A stretch of 64,000 nt of DNA from Brumimicrobium salinarum (GCF_002844555.1 NZ_PJNI01000009.1:151194-215193), one strand, 5' to 3'. Positions 26,156 through 34,792 are shown, counted from the stretch's first letter. Notes: generated from the sequence alone by a model not told the origin. Made by a program: numbers and translations.

Positions 26156-27670
26156 TTACGCATTGAGAAGCACCTTAAATGCATTTCCTATTTCTTCAAT
26201 TATCGTTTCTGCTGTCATGGCGTATTCCGTTAAGCGTTCTGCAGCAAGCTCACCTGCAACACCGTGCAACACCAATCCAACCTTTGCTGTTTCCTCTGGT
26301 GTATATCCTTGAGCTAACAATCCAGTTAGAATACCTGTCAATACATCTCCAGTACCTCCTGTTGCCATACCTGGTGTTCCATTAAGACTAAATAAACACT
26401 TTCCTTCAGGTGTACAAACAATGGTTCTTGCATCTTTTAAAACAATATAAACCTTGTGTTTCATTGAGAAGCTGGTCAACAACTCAAGTTGTTTTAGACT
26501 ATCTGTGGTGTCACCTGCTAATCCTCTAAATTCTTTCACATGAGGTGTAAGAATACTGTTTTCAGGCACTTTATTTAATAGTTCTGGATTTTCAGCAATA
26601 CAATTAATAGCGTCCGCATCTATTACCACGGGACGATCGATTTTATCAAGAAAATTAGATAAAAACTGAACGGATGCCGCTGAAGTCCCCATTCCAGGAC
26701 CAATTCCGTATGTATATTTTTCATCTATTTCGATTTCACCTTCTAATTGATGTTCTCCATATCGTGTTTCACACATTGCAACAGGCACGCGTTGTTGAAG
26801 TATTTCTAAACCAACCGATGGAACTGTTGAGGTTATTAGTCCTACGCCTGAAAAGCTTGCTGCCTTAGTCATTAAAACTGCTGCTCCAATCATTCCCTTG
26901 CGGCCTCCTATTAGGTTGGCGTGTCCATAATTTCCTTTATGCGTAAAAATAGTTCGCTTCTTTAAAGATGTTCCAACTAGTTCAGTTGTCAAATAAAAAT
27001 ATTTACTATCTATATCATTTGCATAAGCGTAGTCTAAACGGATATCTAAAACGATAATTTTCCCGACTGAATTTCCACCTTCTAAAAAGAAAAATGAAGG
27101 TTTAGGAACGTGAAATGTTAATGTGGTATCGGCAAGAACAATCGTATCATCAGGACTATTTAATTGATCGCAATACAAACCTGATGGCAAGTCAATAGCA
27201 ATAACACTTTGTGTTAAGGAGGTATTTATTTTTTCTATAAAACTTGCTACCATATTTGCAGCAGGACGTGACAAACCGATACCAAATATTGCATCTATTA
27301 CAATTCTTCCTGTAAGGTTAACCTCTTCGAAATCTGCTTCTGTTTTTACAGATTTTATCTTACAGTCAGATCGTTTTAACTTTTCTAATTCATAGGTATA
27401 TTCTGGCGTATATGTATCACTAACTTCAAGCAATACACATTCTACGTCGTAGTCATTTCGTGTTAAAAACTGCGCCAAAACTAGACCGTCTCCGCCGTTA
27501 TTTCCTGGCCCTACAACTACTGTATACGCATATTTTAATCCTAGGTTATGTTTGATCCAAAAATATGTTTTACTTGCAGTTCGCTGCATAAGATCTGCAC
27601 TTGTTATGTTTTGTCGCTCCATCGTAATGGATTCTAACTCTCTTATTTGCTGTGCATTTAGTAATTTCAT
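26156..27670 (-). CDS. Bifunctional NAD(P)H-hydrate epimerase / ADP-dependent dehydratase
   Basis: This 504-aa repair enzyme restores damaged NADHX and NADPHX. The N-terminal YjeF_N epimerase (about 1-215) has VVVGPGNNGGDGLVLAQFL and VIDAIFGIGL. The C-terminal ribokinase-like dehydratase (about 225-500) has GHANLIGGRKGMIGAAVL, VVIDADAINCI, LTPHVKEFRGL and NGTPGMATGGTGDVLTG. The length matches the fused form. It lies four bases after the upstream lipoprotein gene, so they form one operon. Confidence 0.95.
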   Translation of the reverse strand: MKLLNAQQIRELESITMERQNITSADLMQRTASKTYFWIKHNLGLKYAYTVVVGPGNNGGDGLVLAQFLTRNDYDVECVLLEVSDTYTPEYTYELEKLKRSDCKIKSVKTEADFEEVNLTGRIVIDAIFGIGLSRPAANMVASFIEKINTSLTQSVIAIDLPSGLYCDQLNSPDDTIVLADTTLTFHVPKPSFFFLEGGNSVGKIIVLDIRLDYAYANDIDSKYFYLTTELVGTSLKKRTIFTHKGNYGHANLIGGRKGMIGAAVLMTKAASFSGVGLITSTVPSVGLEILQQRVPVAMCETRYGEHQLEGEIEIDEKYTYGIGPGMGTSAASVQFLSNFLDKIDRPVVIDADAINCIAENPELLNKVPENSILTPHVKEFRGLAGDTTDSLKQLELLTSFSMKHKVYIVLKDARTIVCTPEGKCLFSLNGTPGMATGGTGDVLTGILTGLLAQGYTPEETAKVGLVLHGVAGELAAERLTEYAMTAETIIEEIGNAFKVLLNA

Positions 27671-27674
27671 ATAT

Positions 27675-28076
27675 CTATTTTTGTTTTTGGAATGTTAACT
27701 TATTTGGTCCTATAGGGTAAATGATATTGAGCACTAGCTCCTCTTCATTCAATTCTTCTATCAACAAAAGTTCTGTACCATTTGTTTCAAGAAACTTTGA
27801 CTCATATTTATAATCAATTAATTTTAAGGTGTCTGATGCTATGTAAAACATGCGTTCATGCAAAGGAACAACAATTCTTCCTTGAGAATCGACGTTAAAA
27901 ACTTGACCATCTTGGGAAAATTTTAATCCTGAATGAAATCGCTTGAATGGCTGTTCACTCTCCACTAATCGCCAAGATCCATCCATTAATTGTTCTTTGA
28001 CATTATCTATATTTGATTTTTCATTTGTACATGAAATTAATAATACGAAGAACAATAGAATAAAATGAAAACGCAT
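27675..28076 (-). CDS. Lipoprotein with lipocalin-like domain
   Basis: I place the start at the ATG at 28076 (MRFHFILLFFVLLISC), which gives a lipobox ending at Cys16; the longer frame would run into the promoter box at 28098-28105. The rest of the roughly 133-aa protein reads as a small beta-sandwich: DGSWRLVESEQPF, GLKFSQDGQVF and SDTLKLIDYKYESKFLET, a pattern typical of lipocalin-like lipoproteins. Binding partner unknown. It shares a transcript with the NAD(P)HX repair gene. Confidence 0.75.
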   Translation of the reverse strand: MRFHFILLFFVLLISCTNEKSNIDNVKEQLMDGSWRLVESEQPFKRFHSGLKFSQDGQVFNVDSQGRIVVPLHERMFYIASDTLKLIDYKYESKFLETNGTELLLIEELNEEELVLNIIYPIGPNKLTFQKQK

Positions 28077-28097
28077 ATCAAGTTTTTTATGAAACCC

Positions 28098-28105
28098 CAA
28101 AGATA
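28098..28105 (-). promoter_or_regulatory. TAnnTTTG box for the lipoprotein and NAD(P)HX repair operon
   Basis: TATCTTTG on the minus strand lies 22 bases before the ATG at 28076. It supports that start over the ATG at 28100, which would lie inside the promoter. Confidence 0.5.
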
Positions 28106-28117
28106 ATGAAAACTACT

Positions 28118-28158
28118 CACATTTTATGCTACAAAAGACCTCTGTCTTAGAATATGAG
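28118..28158 (+). repeat. 41-base intergenic repeat, copy 3
   Basis: CACATTTTATGCTACAAAAG and CCTCTGTCTTAGAATATGAG align with copies at 22974 and 23440. It lies next to the promoter box at 28098-28105. Confidence 0.5.
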
Positions 28159-28423
28159 AAAAGTGACTTTTTATTTGTCATATTTATTATTCGTCACTTA
28201 TGGTTTGAATCTAGGTTTCTATACAGAATCTCAGTAGGTCAAGTGTTTGAATTCTCATGTAATTAAAACACAATTCAAGTCATAACTATCTGATAATTTA
28301 GTGTAGCGCAAAACTTTCTCTTTTAATAAAAAGTGAAGATCGAAATGTTAAAATGAGGTATAAAAATTAAAATCCATTACTATTTATATATTTTTTAATC
28401 TACTTTTATCCCGATTAAATTAA

Positions 28424-29050
28424 ATGAAAAGAAACCTTAAGTTTTGGGATGAACAAATGGATTTGTTGGCCCAGCAGGATTATGTAATTATCGACCAATT
28501 TCTAAACCCCGAACAATTAAAAAACATCCACTCATTTTTTGAGCAGAAACAGTACGAAGGTGCTTTTGATAAAGCTGCAATTGGTCAATCGGGTAGCGAG
28601 AAAGTCATCAAAGAAATACGAGGAGATTACACCTATTGGTTAAATCGAGATGTAGACACACAAATCACTCCTTTATTCTCTGTTTTTGAAGAAGTAAAAA
28701 ACATAATAAACCAGCTCATGTATTTGAGTTTAGCCGATTATGAATTTCATTTGGCTCATTATCCAAAAGGTTCTTATTACAAGAAACACCTCGATCAATT
28801 TGATGGCAGAAGAAACAGAATGGTCAGCATGATTATTTATTTGAACAAAGATTGGCAAAAAGGCGATGGCGGCGAACTCAGGGTCTATCCTGAAAACAAC
28901 GTTCCTATTGATGTTGAACCACTAGAAAATAGATGTGTTCTTTTTAGGAGCGATGTGCTTTTTCATGAAGTTTTACAGGCAAATACTTCGAGGAAAAGCA
29001 TAACGGGTTGGATGTTGTATCAGTCTACTGAATTACCACATTTGATGTAA
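28424..29050 (+). CDS. 2OG-Fe(II) oxygenase (prolyl-4-hydroxylase-like)
   Basis: The 208-aa product has the double-stranded beta-helix iron site: His122 and Asp124 in YYKKHLDQFDG, and His181 in VLFHEVLQ. An Arg follows about eleven residues later in TSRKSITGW and would bind 2-oxoglutarate. NRMVSMIIYLNKDWQKGDGG is the typical strand region. It hydroxylates an unknown protein or small molecule. It stands alone, 323 bases from the upstream gene start and with a gene-free stretch downstream. Confidence 0.88.
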   Translation: MKRNLKFWDEQMDLLAQQDYVIIDQFLNPEQLKNIHSFFEQKQYEGAFDKAAIGQSGSEKVIKEIRGDYTYWLNRDVDTQITPLFSVFEEVKNIINQLMYLSLADYEFHLAHYPKGSYYKKHLDQFDGRRNRMVSMIIYLNKDWQKGDGGELRVYPENNVPIDVEPLENRCVLFRSDVLFHEVLQANTSRKSITGWMLYQSTELPHLM

Positions 29051-29386
29051 AAAAATAGTGCAACTGTTGAACCAAGGTATTGTAAAGAAAAATGTAAGTT
29101 TATTCGGACGCGCTTTATTTTTTTTAGAAGTTGTAGCGCGCTGAAAATCGCTAATAATGGCGGAAGCTCTGGAGCTTGCGGATGAGATCACCGACATTAT
29201 CGACTTTTAGAAGTGAAGACAAGAAAAAATATCAGGCGCTAGATTTTTTTGTTTCTTTTTGGAGCAATGCGAAAAAGAAAAGAAGCTAATTCTAGCTGCA
29301 AGCCTTGTATAAAAGCTGTCTTGGATGATTGAGTGGAGAAATTTTTGAATGCGATTTAAATGGATAACCCTAATGAAAATTAAAAA
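29051..29386. other. Gene-free stretch
   Basis: I see no gene. There are short local palindromes near 29125-29145 (TGTAGCGCGCTGAAAATCGC) and 29160-29200. A minus-strand open frame here ends with the SKKKQKNLAP-type text that recurs as spurious ORFs in many Bacteroidota, so it may be old repeat DNA. Confidence 0.35.
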
Positions 29387-29418
29387 AGGTGATAAAAAAT
29401 CAAGATTTTTCATCACCT
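29387..29418 (-). terminator. Terminator hairpin downstream of ychF
   Basis: AGGTGATAAAAAATC and GATTTTTCATCACCT form a stem of about 14 pairs with one mismatch. On the minus strand it is followed by six T, so it ends transcription from ychF. The second MITE copy lies between the ychF stop and this terminator. Confidence 0.75.
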
Positions 29419-29435
29419 CTTATTAAAATTTAATT

Positions 29436-29748
29436 GGGCTAACAAGATAGGTCGTTAACTCTTTATGTTGCAAATTGTAATCGATAAATTACAATTTTTT
29501 CATTATTAACACACGTAATAAATTGATTTGTAAAGATTTCTCGTCGCCCCGAATTCTCGGGACTCTGTCGAAATGACAAGGTTGTAAAGATAGATGGAAA
29601 AAACGAGGAAAAGCTACGCTTTTCCTCGTTTTTTCCTTTACCAACTCTAAAGTGAATGTCATTTCGATCATCCCTAAAATCTTTGGTTTTTGGGATGGAG
29701 AAATCTTTTAGCAAATAGTGATTAATTACCGACTAATTTTGGTCACCC
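29436..29748 (-). mobile_element. MITE-like element, copy 2 (313 bp, inverted)
   Basis: This copy has the same length as the element at 4520-4832 and is inverted relative to it. Its ends, GGGCTAACAAGAT and ATTTTGGTCACCC, have drifted from the perfect repeats of copy 1. The internal palindrome GAGGAAAAGC/GCTTTTCCTC and the CCCGAATTCTCGGG centre are kept. Clear target duplication is no longer visible, so this copy is probably older. It sits in the 3' region of ychF, ahead of its terminator. Confidence 0.72.
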
Positions 29749-29820
29749 AAATATTTTATTTAAGCGAAAGCAGGAAAAGTGCTGAGTCCTATTCCCTCTC
29801 CTTAAAATGTCAACGCATTT

Positions 29821-30915
29821 TTAGACATTAAATCTAAAATGCATTATATCTCCATCTTGAACGATGTATTCTTTTCCTTCAATTCCGAATTTCCCTGCTT
29901 CTTTGCAGGCAGCTTCAGAACCGTATTTTACAAAATCTTCGTATTTCATTACTTCGGCACGAATAAATCCTTTTTCGAAGTCGGAGTGTATTACTCCAGC
30001 AGCTTGTGGTGCAGTTGATCCTTTGAGGACTGTCCATGCGCGCACTTCTTTTACTCCTGCCGTAAAGTAAGTGTCTAAGTCCAATAACTTGTATGCCGAA
30101 CGAATCAAACGGTTTACACCTGGTTCAGTTAAACCAAGTTCTTCCATAAACATTTGACGTTCTTCGAAAGTATCTAATTCGATAATATCGGCTTCAATTT
30201 GAGCTCCAATGACCAAAACTTCAGCTTCTTCGTCTTTTACCGCTTCTTTTACTTGGTCAACAAATTTATTTCCGTCTTTTACAGAAGATTCATCAACATT
30301 ACATAAATAAAGAACAGGTTTTACGGTAATGAGTTGTAATTCATTTACGTGTGGCCATTCGTTTTCATCGAATTCCATTGAACGCACAGATTCCCCCGAC
30401 TCTAAATGATTCTTGATTTTTTCTGCTAATTCAAAAGCTCTTTTTGCTTCTTTATCGCCAGATTTAGCTGCTCTGGCCAAACCGTTTAATCTTTTCTCAA
30501 CTGTTTCAAGGTCTTTCAATTGCAATTCATAGTCAATCACCTCTTTGTCGCGAATTGGATCTACAGAACCGTCCACATGAACAATGTTATCGTTCTCAAA
30601 ACAACGTAAAACATGAATAATAGCATCAGTTTCACGGATATTTGCCAAGAATTGATTTCCTAGTCCTTCTCCTTTCGAAGCCCCTTTTACTAACCCAGCA
30701 ATATCAACGATTTCCATTGTTGTAGGTACAACGCGCTCTGGTTTCACCAGTTCTTCCAATTTCTCTAAACGAGGATCTGGAACAGAAATCGTTCCTACGT
30801 TAGGCTCGATAGTACAAAACGGATAGTTTGCCGATTGCGCTTTTGCATTCGATAAACAATTAAATAAAGTAGATTTACCTACATTCGGCAATCCAACAAT
30901 TCCACACTTTAATGC
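29821..30915 (-). CDS. ychF: Redox-regulated ATPase YchF (OBG-like)
   Basis: I place the start at the ATG at 30915 (MALKCGIVGLPNVGKSTLFN); the longer frame would reach toward the promoter box. The roughly 364-aa protein has the G1 loop GLPNVGKS, the G3 region VDIAGLVKGASKGEGLGN, the ATP-preferring NVDE in LYLCNVDESSV instead of NKxD, a coiled coil, and a C-terminal TGS/DUF933 domain (AWTVLKGSTAPQAAGVIHSD). YchF binds ribosomes and responds to oxidative stress. Confidence 0.96.
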   Translation of the reverse strand, partial: ALKCGIVGLPNVGKSTLFNCLSNAKAQSANYPFCTIEPNVGTISVPDPRLEKLEELVKPERVVPTTMEIVDIAGLVKGASKGEGLGNQFLANIRETDAIIHVLRCFENDNIVHVDGSVDPIRDKEVIDYELQLKDLETVEKRLNGLARAAKSGDKEAKRAFELAEKIKNHLESGESVRSMEFDENEWPHVNELQLITVKPVLYLCNVDESSVKDGNKFVDQVKEAVKDEEAEVLVIGAQIEADIIELDTFEERQMFMEELGLTEPGVNRLIRSAYKLLDLDTYFTAGVKEVRAWTVLKGSTAPQAAGVIHSDFEKGFIRAEVMKYEDFVKYGSEAACKEAGKFGIEGKEYIVQDGDIMHFRFNV

Positions 30916-30936
30916 CATTTCAAAAATATTTTGACG

Positions 30937-30944
30937 CAAAGATA
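30937..30944 (-). promoter_or_regulatory. TAnnTTTG box for ychF
   Basis: TATCTTTG on the minus strand lies 22 bases before the ATG at 30915. The placement supports the shorter start. Confidence 0.5.
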
Positions 30945-31249
30945 ATGCTTGGGATTGATTAAAAGTAGAAAAGAGATTGGAATTTAGAATTAGTTCTTGA
31001 CGCTGTGCGAATGCAAGCGTTTTGAACTGAATAATTTAACAATTCAAGGAGAACTAAACCATTATATGAACCAAAAGAGTCATAGATTTATGATTAGAAT
31101 AAAATTCTCTAAATGGCTAACATCTGATAAGGTTTTTAGAAGCAAAAGCTAGATGTACTAATCTGGGCAGTTTATTGAGAGCATAGTTTCAAATCCATCT
31201 GAAACCTATAAAAGGTAAGTTGAAAGAATACCTATACAAATCCTCACTT
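30945..31249. other. Gene-free stretch
   Basis: I see no gene, repeat or clear hairpin in these 305 bases, apart from the upstream part of the ychF promoter. Confidence 0.4.
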
Positions 31250-31816
31250 CTAATATTTCACAAAAAAGATAAGGTATTTTTCAGCTGGAACACTAGAACT
31301 AAGTTCTTCATTGTAAGAATATAGAACCTGTCTTGAGATACCAATTTTGGAATCGGGTGATACGTTTCGGTACTCCTTAACAATTTGTAATCTTGAAACT
31401 TTTGTCCAAAGTTGCTCAATATCTGTATTCAGTTTTGAAGAGATAATTTGAAATTGAGTTGAGTCATAAGGCAATGGAGCATACTCAAAGAGAAGGTCAT
31501 TAATATTAATCTCATCTTCTACAAAGTATGAGGAGCTTTCGTACGTCCAAAACAAAGTGTCATCGTTTGGTTGCATTTTCCAAATTCTATACTCTTGCAT
31601 TCCTGTTCCATCAGTTTGCGACTCAAAGAGAATTGGCAAAGTATCATTGTTAACTTGAATCGTTGATAAATTATATTCATACGCAGCTTCAAGCGTGTCC
31701 CCAACTACAAAAAGTAAAAAATTCCCCTCCGATTGATAATGATTTTGCTCTGCAGGTGGGACTTGTTCTTTTTTACACCCAAAAAGAAAAAAACCAAGCA
31801 AAATAAATATATACAA
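31250..31816 (-). CDS. Lipoprotein, function unknown, with damaged start
   Basis: The frame opens at a TTG (31816) and reads LYIFILLGFFLFGCKKEQ, a lipobox without the usual positive N-terminus. Two codons further upstream is an in-frame ATG (31825) followed directly by TGA. If that TGA were a sense codon such as AGA, the start would be a perfect MRQLYIF signal. The mature domain (FLLFVVGDTLEAAYEYNL and beyond) is unrecognised. It is 18 bases after another lipoprotein gene and probably co-transcribed. It may be expressed weakly or be a recent pseudogene. Confidence 0.6.
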   Translation of the reverse strand: MYIFILLGFFLFGCKKEQVPPAEQNHYQSEGNFLLFVVGDTLEAAYEYNLSTIQVNNDTLPILFESQTDGTGMQEYRIWKMQPNDDTLFWTYESSSYFVEDEININDLLFEYAPLPYDSTQFQIISSKLNTDIEQLWTKVSRLQIVKEYRNVSPDSKIGISRQVLYSYNEELSSSVPAEKYLIFFVKY

Positions 31817-31834
31817 CTGTCACATATATGTTCA

Positions 31835-32251
31835 TTAATTCTTAACAAAAAGATATCTATAATCATCACCGCACGAATTTCGTCCTACCTTTAATGTATC
31901 CGTATTGAAGGAATAAATCAGATGGTTATTTAACCATTTATTCCCTTCACTTCTGAGCCCACCTATTCCTTCTTCAAATTTCAATATGTCTTGTGATTTT
32001 ACGAGTCTTCCCGATTCAACTTTATTACCACCTCGATATGCCTTATACTTACCTTGCCTGCATAATTCGAGTCTTAAATCTGGATTTATAGGAGTATCAA
32101 CGACATTTCCACATCCACCGACTTGAAAAGAATGTATAGAAATCCAAGTTCCAACCAAGTTTTTATACTCTCCTTTTAACTTTTGTTTTTTACAACTTAT
32201 AGTCAATGCAAATACGACGAAAATAAAAATAAAATGTTTTGATATTTTCAT
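31835..32251 (-). CDS. Lipoprotein, function unknown
   Basis: The 138-aa product begins MKISKHFIFIFVVFALTISC with a clear lipobox. The mature part starts LKGEYKNLVGTWISIHSF and contains YKAYRGGNKVESGRLV and CGDDYRYLFVKN, a lipocalin-like beta-sandwich pattern. Four cysteines beyond the lipid Cys may form disulfides. The gene lies ahead of the damaged lipoprotein gene on the same strand. No further function can be inferred. Confidence 0.72.
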   Translation of the reverse strand: MKISKHFIFIFVVFALTISCKKQKLKGEYKNLVGTWISIHSFQVGGCGNVVDTPINPDLRLELCRQGKYKAYRGGNKVESGRLVKSQDILKFEEGIGGLRSEGNKWLNNHLIYSFNTDTLKVGRNSCGDDYRYLFVKN

Positions 32252-32292
32252 ATTTTTTTGAACTAAAAATTATTTAATAAATCTTTACATCA

Positions 32293-32622
32293 CTAAATTA
32301 GACTTTTTATAAATTCATCAGGTGTCATAATGGGAAGTAATGACTTTTTAAAGTCCTTACCATTTCTGGTTAATATTATATCGCATTCTGCTTCGGTTGC
32401 ATTAAAATATTGCAAAGCATCTTCAAAATCAGCAAATGATGAATTTAATCCCTTCTCAATAGTTTGTTCATTTAATGAGCAAATTTCACTTATGATTTTA
32501 AACTTTTGCGGCGGCCTGTTTTTAAATCTTTTATCGAAGATACAAACTTTTACATATACATTAGTGTAAAAATCGAAGGGTTGCACAGGCTGACCATCAA
32601 AGGATATGTTACCTGCTGCCAT
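32293..32622 (-). CDS. Truncated PIN-domain remnant fused to an unrelated N-terminus
   Basis: Residues about 42-109 read like the second half of a VapC-type PIN ribonuclease: FADFEDALQYFNATEAECDI, ILTRNGKDFKK and PIMTPDEFI. The N-terminal strand with the first catalytic Asp is absent. In its place are about 41 residues, MAAGNISFDGQPVQPFDFYT onward, that do not look like PIN. The active site is therefore incomplete and the protein is probably a deletion-fusion relic. It begins four bases after mazF stops, so it is still in the mazEF transcript. Confidence 0.6.
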   Translation of the reverse strand: MAAGNISFDGQPVQPFDFYTNVYVKVCIFDKRFKNRPPQKFKIISEICSLNEQTIEKGLNSSFADFEDALQYFNATEAECDIILTRNGKDFKKSLLPIMTPDEFIKSLI

Positions 32623-32626
32623 TTAA

Positions 32627-32950
32627 TTAATCGACAAATGTTTCTCTTATAACTTGCTTACATAATAATATTTCATTGTCCGAAAGAGTGCCTAGGTTTT
32701 TAATGACCCTGGTTTTATCAATGGTTCGAATCTGATCGACTATCACCCAACCAATTTGTTTGTTGTGTTTAACTTTTACTCGAGTTGGGTACTTCTTGCT
32801 TTTCGTAGTCATTGGTGCAATCGTAATTGTTCGCAAATTATCATTAATCTCATTTGGGGAAATAACTACACACGGTCTTGTTTTCTTTATCTCACTACCT
32901 AGCGTTGGGTCTAGATTGACTAAAACGATGTCGTATTGTTCTAATTCCAT
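32627..32950 (-). CDS. mazF: MazF/PemK family mRNA interferase toxin
   Basis: This 107-aa toxin has the PemK-like SH3 barrel: YDIVLVNLDPTLGSEIKKTR, PCVVISPNEIND, TITIAPMTTKSKKYPTRVKV and VIVDQIRTIDKTRV. The GSEIKKTRP turn and the Thr/Ser of the second block are the catalytic positions of MazF, which cuts mRNA at short motifs. Its start overlaps the antitoxin stop by ten bases, the usual coupling that keeps antitoxin in excess. Confidence 0.92.
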   Translation of the reverse strand: MELEQYDIVLVNLDPTLGSEIKKTRPCVVISPNEINDNLRTITIAPMTTKSKKYPTRVKVKHNKQIGWVIVDQIRTIDKTRVIKNLGTLSDNEILLCKQVIRETFVD

Positions 32951-33186
32951 TCGTCGAAATTTTCATCCTCAAAAACATCCTCAAAGAAAAGTTGGTCGTC
33001 ACCTTCCTTATTCATTCTTTTGAATGCGTTATCCCAACCTTTTCTAGGCTCACTAATAGGCTTAAGTATAATTTGTCCTTTTTCCATGATCAATTCAACC
33101 TTATCTGAAATATTATATTTCTCTAAGATGATTTTGGGTAGCCGAAAGCCCTTTGAATTACCTATTTTTATAATCGAAATCTCCAT
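32941..33186 (-). CDS. mazE: MazE-type AbrB-fold antitoxin
   Basis: The 81-aa product has an N-terminal swapped-hairpin DNA-binding domain, IIKIGNSKGFRLPKIILEKY, then ISDKVELIMEKGQIILKP. An acidic disordered tail (FFEDVFEDENFDEWN) would wrap the toxin. This is the classic MazE plan. It comes first in the operon and probably represses its own promoter, which holds a 10-bp palindrome at 33201-33210. Confidence 0.92.
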   Translation of the reverse strand: MEISIIKIGNSKGFRLPKIILEKYNISDKVELIMEKGQIILKPISEPRKGWDNAFKRMNKEGDDQLFFEDVFEDENFDEWN

Positions 33187-33200
33187 AACATAAACTATTG

Positions 33201-33239
33201 TGTATATACAAAGTTATTACATCCTAGGCTTTAAAACAA
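33201..33239 (-). promoter_or_regulatory. mazEF promoter with palindromic candidate operator
   Basis: On the minus strand a TTG box, 20 bases and TAACTTTG (33209-33216) fit the Bacteroidota consensus. The perfect palindrome TGTATATACA (33201-33210) sits where transcription would begin, and CCTAGG lies in the spacer. The palindrome is a plausible MazE site; that is inference. Confidence 0.5.
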
Positions 33240-33283
33240 GTTTTATTATACTTTTGTTGTGGACGGTTTGCAGGTAAAAGCTA

Positions 33284-33337
33284 GCCAATCGTATTACGTT
33301 TAGCCAACCTGTAAGTTTTATTCCAAATTTAACAATT
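33284..33337 (-). repeat. Shared hairpin repeat, copy B
   Basis: In reverse orientation this holds TTGGCTAA, the loop ACGTAATACGA and TTGGCT, preceded by AATTGTTAAATTTG text as in copy A at 19612-19660. A six-base insertion (CTTACA-like) separates the lead from the hairpin. It lies upstream of mazEF and downstream of clpX. Confidence 0.6.
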
Positions 33338-33441
33338 AAATCAATAAAACAAGCTACTGGAAGTTATTCATTACAAAGCACTCATCTGAGTTCTATGATG
33401 TAACTCCCCCCATCCTTCCCCACAAATTATTCCCCCAAAAA

Positions 33442-33473
33442 AAAAGCGGCTTTGAATAATCAAAACCGCTTTT
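33442..33473 (-). terminator. Rho-independent terminator of clpX
   Basis: AAAAGCGG, a six-base loop within the longer AAAGCGGTTTTG/CAAAGCCGCTTT stem, and a run of nine T on the minus strand lie 26 bases past the clpX stop. Confidence 0.85.
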
Positions 33474-33498
33474 AAAAAATTATCTATCTGAGAATAAG

Positions 33499-34740
33499 TT
33501 ACGCTGCTTTCATCTTTGCCATTTTTGACTGAGAAAACTGTTTTTCGGCATATTCTAAAGTAACTCTGTATTCTTTTTCTGGATTTTCTTGTGCTGGAAT
33601 TTCGTACATCGCTTCTGTAAGGATGGCCTCGCAGATTGAACGTAAACCACGCGCTCCTAATTGGAATTCGATGGCTTTTTCTACGATGAAATCTAAAACT
33701 TCACTGTCAAATTTCAAATCAATTCCGTCAATTTCAAAGAGTTTAACGTATTGCTTGAAAAGTGAGTTTTTCGGCTCCGTTAAAATTCTACGTAACGCTG
33801 CTTTGTCAAGCGGTTCTAAGTAGGTTAACACAGGAAAACGACCAATTAATTCTGGAATCAAACCAAATGTTTTCAAATCTGTTGGATTAACGAATTCCAG
33901 TAAATTATCTTTGTCGATGCGCTCTTCCTCTTCGTTGGCAAAACCAATGGTTTGACGATTTACACGACGCGCAATGATTTTTTCAATTCCGTCGAAAGCT
34001 CCTCCACAAACAAACAAAATGTTTTTAGTGTTTACTTTCACCATTTTTTGTTCTGGATGCTTTCTTCCTCCCTGCGGTGGAACGCTAACCTCTGCTCCTT
34101 CTAGCAGTTTAAGCAAAGCTTGCTGTACTCCTTCTCCAGAAACATCTCTTGTAATGGATGGATTGTCGCTTTTTCGTGCAATTTTATCAATCTCATCAAT
34201 AAAAATGATTCCACGTTCTGCGGCTTGTACATTATAATCTGCAGCTTGCAACAAACGCGATAAAATACTTTCTACGTCTTCACCAACATAACCTGCTTCA
34301 GTTAAAACTGTTGCATCGGCAATACAAAAAGGAACATTTAGCATTTTAGCAATGGTTTTCGCCAATAATGTTTTTCCTGTCCCTGTTCTTCCCACCATTA
34401 CAACATTAGACTTATCAATCTCAATATCGTCGTCACCTACTTTTTGGTTCAAACGTTTATAATGATTGTAAACCGCAACAGATAAGGTTTTCTTTGCAGA
34501 AAGCTGACCAATTACATACTCGTCTAGTTTTGTTTTTATCTCTGTTGGCTTCATTAGATTTAGCGGTGCATTTTCACCACCTTCTATTTCTAAATCACCG
34601 TTTGGAATTTCCTCCTTTACGATTGATTGTGCCTGAATAATACAGTGATCACAAATGTGTCCTGATATTCCAGCAATCAATAATCTCACCTGACTTTTAG
34701 GTCGGCCACAGAAAGAACAAATTGTTTCTTTTTTACTCAT
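33499..34740 (-). CDS. clpX: ATP-dependent Clp protease ATP-binding subunit ClpX
   Basis: I choose the ATG at 34740 ([15 protein letters not shown]), since ClpX proteins begin directly with the zinc-binding domain; the frame extends four codons more. The roughly 413-aa unfoldase has the C4 zinc finger (CSFC and CDHC), Walker [15 protein letters not shown], Walker [15 protein letters not shown], the pore-loop region and sensor 2 [10 protein letters not shown]. It feeds substrates to ClpP, whose gene lies just upstream on the same strand. A hairpin (34754) and a promoter box (34793) between the two allow separate control. Confidence 0.97.
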   Translation of the reverse strand: MSKKETICSFCGRPKSQVRLLIAGISGHICDHCIIQAQSIVKEEIPNGDLEIEGGENAPLNLMKPTEIKTKLDEYVIGQLSAKKTLSVAVYNHYKRLNQKVGDDDIEIDKSNVVMVGRTGTGKTLLAKTIAKMLNVPFCIADATVLTEAGYVGEDVESILSRLLQAADYNVQAAERGIIFIDEIDKIARKSDNPSITRDVSGEGVQQALLKLLEGAEVSVPPQGGRKHPEQKMVKVNTKNILFVCGGAFDGIEKIIARRVNRQTIGFANEEEERIDKDNLLEFVNPTDLKTFGLIPELIGRFPVLTYLEPLDKAALRRILTEPKNSLFKQYVKLFEIDGIDLKFDSEVLDFIVEKAIEFQLGARGLRSICEAILTEAMYEIPAQENPEKEYRVTLEYAEKQFSQSKMAKMKAA

Positions 34741-34753
34741 ATATTGTGTCAAA

Positions 34754-34781
34754 AAAAGGTCAATAATGGTATCGACCTTTT
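34754..34781 (-). terminator. Hairpin between clpP and clpX
   Basis: On the minus strand AAAAGGTC and GACCTTTT form a perfect 8-bp stem with a 12-base loop, and the stem's 3' arm leads into a run of seven T. It could end clpP transcripts. Because a promoter box lies just upstream (34793-34800), it could also be a leader hairpin of clpX. Confidence 0.6.
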
Positions 34782-34792
34782 GATTTATTTTG

